Shown piece by piece: positions 59,768 to 64,000 of a DNA stretch of 64,000 nucleotides. Source of the stretch: Nitrospina sp. (GTDB lineage: Bacteria; Nitrospinota; Nitrospinia; Nitrospinales; JACRGP01); NCBI GenBank assembly GCA_024648695.1, contig JACAVV010000030.1, positions 1-64,000 on the forward strand, read 5' to 3'. Position numbers and translations under genes: made by a program. The stretch's first letter is position 1; every line of letters starts with the position of its first letter. The notes below the pieces were generated by a model that was not told the origin of the DNA, did not search any database, and worked only from the letters and a program-made list of their open reading frames with translations.

Positions 59768-59849
59768 TAGCTTGGTCATCTAAAACTTCATATTGACTCT
59801 CCAATCGGGAGCCTTCCTGAACATCACTCACAAGGAATTTCTATAATGG
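59715..59849 (+). repeat. Imperfect direct repeat of the tssG 3' end
   Basis: Copy 1 (59715-59770, inside tssG and its stop) and copy 2 (59794-59849) are each 56 bases long, 79 bases apart, with eight mismatches by eye. Copy 2 contains AAGGA at 59832-59836 and the clpV start codon at 59846. Confidence 0.85.
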
Positions 59850-62509
59850 ATTCGGAATTAAAAACCCTCATTGGCAAACTCAATCCCACCTGCCATCAGG
59901 GACTCGAAGAGGCCGCCGGGCTGTGTGTGGCGCAAACCAATTACGCCGTCGAAATAGAACACCTTCTCCTGAAGCTGTTGGAAGGTTCGGATACGGACCT
60001 GCACCGCCTACTGCGCTATTACGAAATAAGTGCTACGGACCTTGAAACCGAATTGACTCAGGCCATCGATCGATTGAAACGCGGCAACACGCGAACGCCA
60101 AGTTTATCGCCGCATATTTTGAGTCTGCTTCAGGAAGCCTGGGTGTTCAGTTCCCTGCAATTCAAGGAGTCCCAGATTCGCAGTGCTTCGCTTTTGCTGG
60201 CTCTGCTGAACCACAATCTGTTACGCGGTATCGCGCTGGAATCGTCGCGCTCCCTGCGCCGCATTCCGAGACAAACTTTGAAAAAAGATGCCTTCGAAAT
60301 CATTCGCGGGTCCAAGGAAGATTCCAACGGTTACACCCCTATTCCGGGAGACGATTCAAATGAGGTTTCCAACGACTCCAACGGCAGAAAAGGAACCCCG
60401 AGAGTTACCAAGACTCCGGCGCTCGACCAGTTCACCATCAACCTCACCCAGCAGGCGCGGGCGGGCAAGATCGATCCGATCACGGGACGCGATTTTGAAA
60501 TCCGGCAAGTGGTCGACATACTCACCCGGCGGCGCCAGAACAATCCGATTCTGGTGGGAGAGGCGGGTGTGGGTAAAACGGCCATTGTGGAAGGTTTCGC
60601 ACAACGCATTGTTGACGAGGATGTTCCGCCACCGCTGAAAAACATTTGTGTCCGCATTCTGGATCTCGGCCTGTTGCAAGCGGGAGCGGGGGTGCGGGGA
60701 GAATTTGAAAACCGCCTGAAATCTGTGATCAAGGAAGTGCGGGCATCGGTCCAGCCCATCATATTGTTCATCGACGAAGCGCATACGATGATCGGTACCG
60801 GCGCTTCCACGGGACAAGGCGATGCGGCCAATTTATTGAAACCCGCCCTGGCGCGCGGCGAACTGCGCACCATTGCCGCAACCACCTGGTCAGAATATAA
60901 AAAATACTTTGAAAAGGATCCCGCGCTCACGCGCCGCTTTCAAGTCGTTAAGGTTGACGAACCCGACGAACCGACAGCGGTTCAAATGTTGCGCGGCACG
61001 GTGGCGCATCTGGAGCGTCATCATAAAGTGCGCATCCTCGACGAAGCGGTGAAGGAAGCAGTTCGGTTGTCGCACCGGTTCATCAGCGGCAGGCAACTTC
61101 CGGACAAGGCGATCAGTGTGCTCGACACGGCATCCGCGCGCGTGGCCCTGGGCCAGAACGGCACGCCCGCGCCTATGGAGGACACGCTGAAAACTATCCA
61201 GCAAATGGAACTGGAGCTGGAAATATTAAAACGCGAACAATCCACCGGCACCGATCATGAGGACCGTATTCGTCATTTAAGCCGGCAGTTGAAAAAGAAA
61301 GAAGCGGAAAAAAGAAATCTGGATCATAAGTGGAAAAAAGAAAACGATCTGGTTCAAAAAATTCATGATCTGCAAAAAGAGCTTGAAGGAGAGGATGCCT
61401 TAAAACCGGCTCACAGGAAAGCTTTGCATGGCAAACTGGGCCGCAATAAAAACCGTCTTGAAAAAGTTCAGGACGCATTGCCCCTGGTTCCGGTTTGTGT
61501 CGATGCCAACGCGATTGCGATGGTGATTTCGGGCTGGACGGGTATTCCTGTTGGAAAGATGATGACTGATGATATTGAACAGGTGCTGGCTCTGAAGGAT
61601 AATCTGGAAGAACGGGTGGTCGGGCAATCGCAGGCGTTGGACACCATTTGCCAGCGCATCCGCACCTCCAAAGCGTCTATGGACGATCCCGGCAAACCGG
61701 TGGGCGTGTTCCTTCTGTTGGGACCGAGTGGGATCGGCAAAACGGAGACCGCGCACGCGCTGGCGGATTTACTTTATGGCGGCGAAAAAAATATGATCCG
61801 GGTTAACATGTCCGAATTTCAGGAAGCGCATACGGTTTCCGGGCTAAAAGGTTCGCCTCCCGGCTACGTGGGGTTTGGCCAGGGTGGAGTTCTGACCGAA
61901 GCAGTGCGGCGCACGCCGTATTCGGTGGTTCTTCTGGACGAGGTGGAAAAGGCGCATCCGGATGTGATGGAATTGTTCTATCAGGTGTTCGATAAGGGAA
62001 TCATGGAAGATGCGGAAGGACTGGAAATCGATTTCAAAAATACGATCATTCTGCTGACCTCCAATCTGGGCACCGACGAAATCATGGCATTTACAAAAAA
62101 GTTTGGCCAGCGCAAAGATTCCAAAATTCTGGTCGATCAGTTACGACCGGTTTTGTTGAAACGTTTTCCACCGGCTTTTCTGGGCCGCTTATTCATCACG
62201 CCTTATTACCCGCTGGGCGGCCAGGAGATGAAGAATATCGTTCAGTTGAAACTGGAAAAAATCAAGACACGCTTTCTGGAAAACCATAACGCCGAGCTTG
62301 TGTTCGCCAAAGACCTGGCGGCGGCCATCGCGCTTCGTTGCAAGGAGGTGGAAAGCGGGGCACGCAACATCGACCATATATTGACTCAATCGTTTCTTCC
62401 GGAATTGTCCGAAGAAGTTTTGGAATGGATGGCTGAAGGCAAAACGTTCACTCGCGTTCGGGCTTCCCTGGACCGTTCCGGAAAGTTTAAATTTAAATTT
62501 CGCGGATAA
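59846..62509 (+). CDS. clpV: T6SS sheath-recycling ATPase ClpV (TssH)
   Basis: ClpV is an AAA+ unfoldase of the ClpB type that disassembles contracted sheaths. The 887 residues include an N-domain (LNPTCHQGLEEAAGLC). The first ATPase has P-loop GEAGVGKTA near residue 238, FIDEAHTMIGTG and TTWSEYKKYFEKDPALTRRF. A middle coiled coil lies at about 445-530. The second ATPase has GPSGIGKTE near 626, SPPGYVGFGQGG and LLDEVEKAHPDV. The starting AAGGA lies in a duplicated piece of tssG. The gap to vgrG is about 120 bp. Confidence 0.96.
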   Translation: MDSELKTLIGKLNPTCHQGLEEAAGLCVAQTNYAVEIEHLLLKLLEGSDTDLHRLLRYYEISATDLETELTQAIDRLKRGNTRTPSLSPHILSLLQEAWVFSSLQFKESQIRSASLLLALLNHNLLRGIALESSRSLRRIPRQTLKKDAFEIIRGSKEDSNGYTPIPGDDSNEVSNDSNGRKGTPRVTKTPALDQFTINLTQQARAGKIDPITGRDFEIRQVVDILTRRRQNNPILVGEAGVGKTAIVEGFAQRIVDEDVPPPLKNICVRILDLGLLQAGAGVRGEFENRLKSVIKEVRASVQPIILFIDEAHTMIGTGASTGQGDAANLLKPALARGELRTIAATTWSEYKKYFEKDPALTRRFQVVKVDEPDEPTAVQMLRGTVAHLERHHKVRILDEAVKEAVRLSHRFISGRQLPDKAISVLDTASARVALGQNGTPAPMEDTLKTIQQMELELEILKREQSTGTDHEDRIRHLSRQLKKKEAEKRNLDHKWKKENDLVQKIHDLQKELEGEDALKPAHRKALHGKLGRNKNRLEKVQDALPLVPVCVDANAIAMVISGWTGIPVGKMMTDDIEQVLALKDNLEERVVGQSQALDTICQRIRTSKASMDDPGKPVGVFLLLGPSGIGKTETAHALADLLYGGEKNMIRVNMSEFQEAHTVSGLKGSPPGYVGFGQGGVLTEAVRRTPYSVVLLDEVEKAHPDVMELFYQVFDKGIMEDAEGLEIDFKNTIILLTSNLGTDEIMAFTKKFGQRKDSKILVDQLRPVLLKRFPPAFLGRLFITPYYPLGGQEMKNIVQLKLEKIKTRFLENHNAELVFAKDLAAAIALRCKEVESGARNIDHILTQSFLPELSEEVLEWMAEGKTFTRVRASLDRSGKFKFKFRG

Positions 62510-62551
62510 AGTTGTTTTATTAATTAACGATGATTCCTGAATTAGTAATAT

Positions 62552-62580
62552 TCCACCCTCTCCCTAAAAGGAGGAGAGTG
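62552..62580. repeat. Dispersed palindromic repeat, copy G, between clpV and vgrG
   Basis: CCACCCTCTCCC and GGAGGAGAGTGG form an imperfect palindrome 52 bp before the vgrG start. It could also act as a hairpin in the clpV-vgrG transcript. Confidence 0.5.
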
Positions 62581-62631
62581 GCTTCTTATCCATAACTGGG
62601 GTTAACTATAAAAAAATAACCGGAGCGGATT

Positions 62632-64000
62632 ATGGCAGAGGTAACCAAAGAACTCAACCTGTCTCTCACCACCCCTTTGGGCGAAGACTCCCTCAAAATT
62701 CAAAAAATTCATGGCGAGGAACGGATCTCCAGTTTGTACCGCTACACCCTGGCTATGACCTCTACGGATAACAGCCTGGATTTTGATTCCATCGTTGGCG
62801 AAAACGTAACCGTCTCCATGAGCTACGGAGACGGCCAAACCCGATACTTCAACGGCGTGGTGGGCCGGTTTGTCCAATCGGGTAGCGACCAGTGGTTTAC
62901 AACTTATTATGCAGAGATCTACCCCTGGTTCTGGCTCCTCACTTTTTACAAAGACAGCCGTATCTTCCAGAATAAATCGGTGCCGGACATCATCACCGAG
63001 TTGTGTTCCGAACTGGGTTTCACCGATTATCGTGACGACACGACGGGGACCTACACGGCACGGGAATATTGCGTCCAGTATCAGGAAACCACTTTCGATT
63101 TTTTGTCGCGCCTGATGGAAGAAGAAGGCATTTTCTATTTCTTTGAGCATACGGATGGAGTGAATACCCTGGTGCTGGGAGACGATGCTTCCAATCACGC
63201 CGCCCTTACGGGACTGGCCACAGCGCGGTTGGGCCGGTCCGACTCTCCCATTCAGGAAGAGGATATCATCCTCCACTGCACATTGGAAAAACGCGTCACC
63301 ACCGGAAAGTATGCCGTGGACGATTTCAATTTCGAGACACCGTCTACCGATCTCATAACCACATCGGATGGAACCAATTCCTACCGGGTGTATGAATATC
63401 CCGGTGGATTCACAACCTCCTCCGAAGGAGAAGGCATTGCCGACAAGCGGTTGCAGGCGCAGGAACAACCCGCAAAAATGTTAAGAGGGGACAGCCTGTG
63501 TCGGGCCTTCACCGCAGGTTATAAATTCGATATCGACGAACATGACCGCACCGATATCAATTCCACCTATATCATCCAGCAATTGTCGGTGAATGCATCA
63601 CAGGACGGGTACCGGAATTCTTTTCTTGCGTTTCCTTCCACAGTGCCCTTTCGGCCTGCGCGAACGACGCCCAAGCCAAGGGTTTACGGCACGCAATCGG
63701 CCATCGTGGTGGGGGCAAGTGGAGAAGAGATTTATACAGACGAGTACGGCAGAATCAAGGTTCAGTTTCATTGGGACCAGGAGGGACAGAATGACGAAAA
63801 CAGTTCCTGCTGGATTCGAGTGGCTCACGGCTGGGCAGGCAAAGCCTGGGGGCAAATTTTTATTCCAAGGATCGGCCAGGAAGTACTAGTCAGCTATTTG
63901 AACGGCGATCCGGATTGCCCCATTGTCACAGGCTGTGTGTACAATGCGGAACAAACGGTTCCCTACACGCTTCCGGATGATAAAACCAAGAGCACGATCA
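62632..64000 (+). CDS. vgrG: T6SS spike protein VgrG (partial)
   Basis: VgrG trimers form the spike tip on the Hcp tube and carry effectors. From ATG 62632 (GGAGCGG seven bases before) the frame stays open for 456 codons to the window edge. The gp27-like region (LKIQKIHGEERISSLYRYTL, YYAEIYPWFWLL, EYCVQYQETTFDFLSRLMEE) is followed by the gp5/OB-fold block (TDEYGRIKVQFHWDQ, SSCWIRVAHGWAGKAWGQIF, GDPDCPIVTGCVYN). Whether an effector domain is fused at the C-terminus cannot be seen. Confidence 0.95.
   Translation, partial: MAEVTKELNLSLTTPLGEDSLKIQKIHGEERISSLYRYTLAMTSTDNSLDFDSIVGENVTVSMSYGDGQTRYFNGVVGRFVQSGSDQWFTTYYAEIYPWFWLLTFYKDSRIFQNKSVPDIITELCSELGFTDYRDDTTGTYTAREYCVQYQETTFDFLSRLMEEEGIFYFFEHTDGVNTLVLGDDASNHAALTGLATARLGRSDSPIQEEDIILHCTLEKRVTTGKYAVDDFNFETPSTDLITTSDGTNSYRVYEYPGGFTTSSEGEGIADKRLQAQEQPAKMLRGDSLCRAFTAGYKFDIDEHDRTDINSTYIIQQLSVNASQDGYRNSFLAFPSTVPFRPARTTPKPRVYGTQSAIVVGASGEEIYTDEYGRIKVQFHWDQEGQNDENSSCWIRVAHGWAGKAWGQIFIPRIGQEVLVSYLNGDPDCPIVTGCVYNAEQTVPYTLPDDKTKSTI

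Noticed and set aside
62602-63468. A 288-codon minus-strand open frame opposite vgrG
   Set aside because: The plus strand encodes clear VgrG motifs through the whole region, and the antisense product shows no family features.

Overview
The window comes from a Gram-negative bacterium. It encodes a type VI secretion apparatus, a PagL-like outer-membrane lipid A deacylase, an HpnN-like hopanoid/RND exporter and lipid-binding SYLF proteins, alongside conserved housekeeping operons. The order ffh-rpsP-khpA-rimM-trmD-(SPOUT-like RNA methyltransferase)-rplS, the TGS-less thrS and the hopanoid-type exporter fit a deep-branching deltaproteobacterium-like lineage, possibly Nitrospinota. That placement is inference and could not be tested here.

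Layout. 0.3-2.0 kb (minus): queC followed by a membrane protein of unknown function. 2.2-6.5 kb (plus): SRP54 and the ribosomal protein/RNA modification operon, closed by two hairpin terminators. 7.3-10.2 kb: a large Cache-PAS-GAF histidine kinase. 10.2-14.6 kb (minus): tRNA-Val, thrS, infC (apparent AUA start), rpmI, rplT, pheS (no pheT beside it). 14.7-22.1 kb (minus): signalling genes: a lone receiver, a NarL-type regulator with a sensorless kinase, an OmpR-type pair, a von Willebrand A protein and a TPR protein. 22.1-25.1 kb: EgtD, a haem-oxygenase-like diiron protein and an Nfu iron-sulfur carrier. 25.1-26.0 kb: decayed higBA toxin-antitoxin remnants. 26.0-35.8 kb: ECF sigma/anti-sigma pair, bifunctional nuclease, NAD kinase, PagL, HpnN-like exporter, SYLF protein, DinG-like helicase. 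36.0-42.1 kb (minus): a five-gene sugar cluster (DegT aminotransferase, radical SAM/SPASM, UDP-sugar-dehydrogenase-like, AsnB, PseG-like) in which two proteins have lost their family's catalytic residues. 42.3-44.4 kb: an AbiEii remnant and an AT-rich membrane glycosyltransferase.

44.8-64.0 kb (plus) is a T6SS locus: PP2C phosphatase, protein-kinase-like protein, tssL, tssM, tssA, tssB, tssC, hcp, tssE, tssF, tssG, clpV and vgrG (cut by the window edge). TssB/TssC build the contractile sheath around an Hcp tube, TssE/F/G with VgrG form the baseplate and tip, TssL/TssM form the membrane complex and ClpV recycles the sheath. The phosphatase/kinase pair at the head suggests control by phosphorylation. 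TssJ and TssK are not in the window.

The points most worth checking are the catalytically altered sugar-cluster enzymes, the PP2C/divergent-kinase pair heading the T6SS, the partial duplication of the tssG end that carries the clpV ribosome-binding site, the paired hairpins before hcp, the AUA start of infC, the two decayed defence/toxin remnants and a dispersed family of CCCTCTCC...GGAGAGGG palindromes in the gaps between operons.
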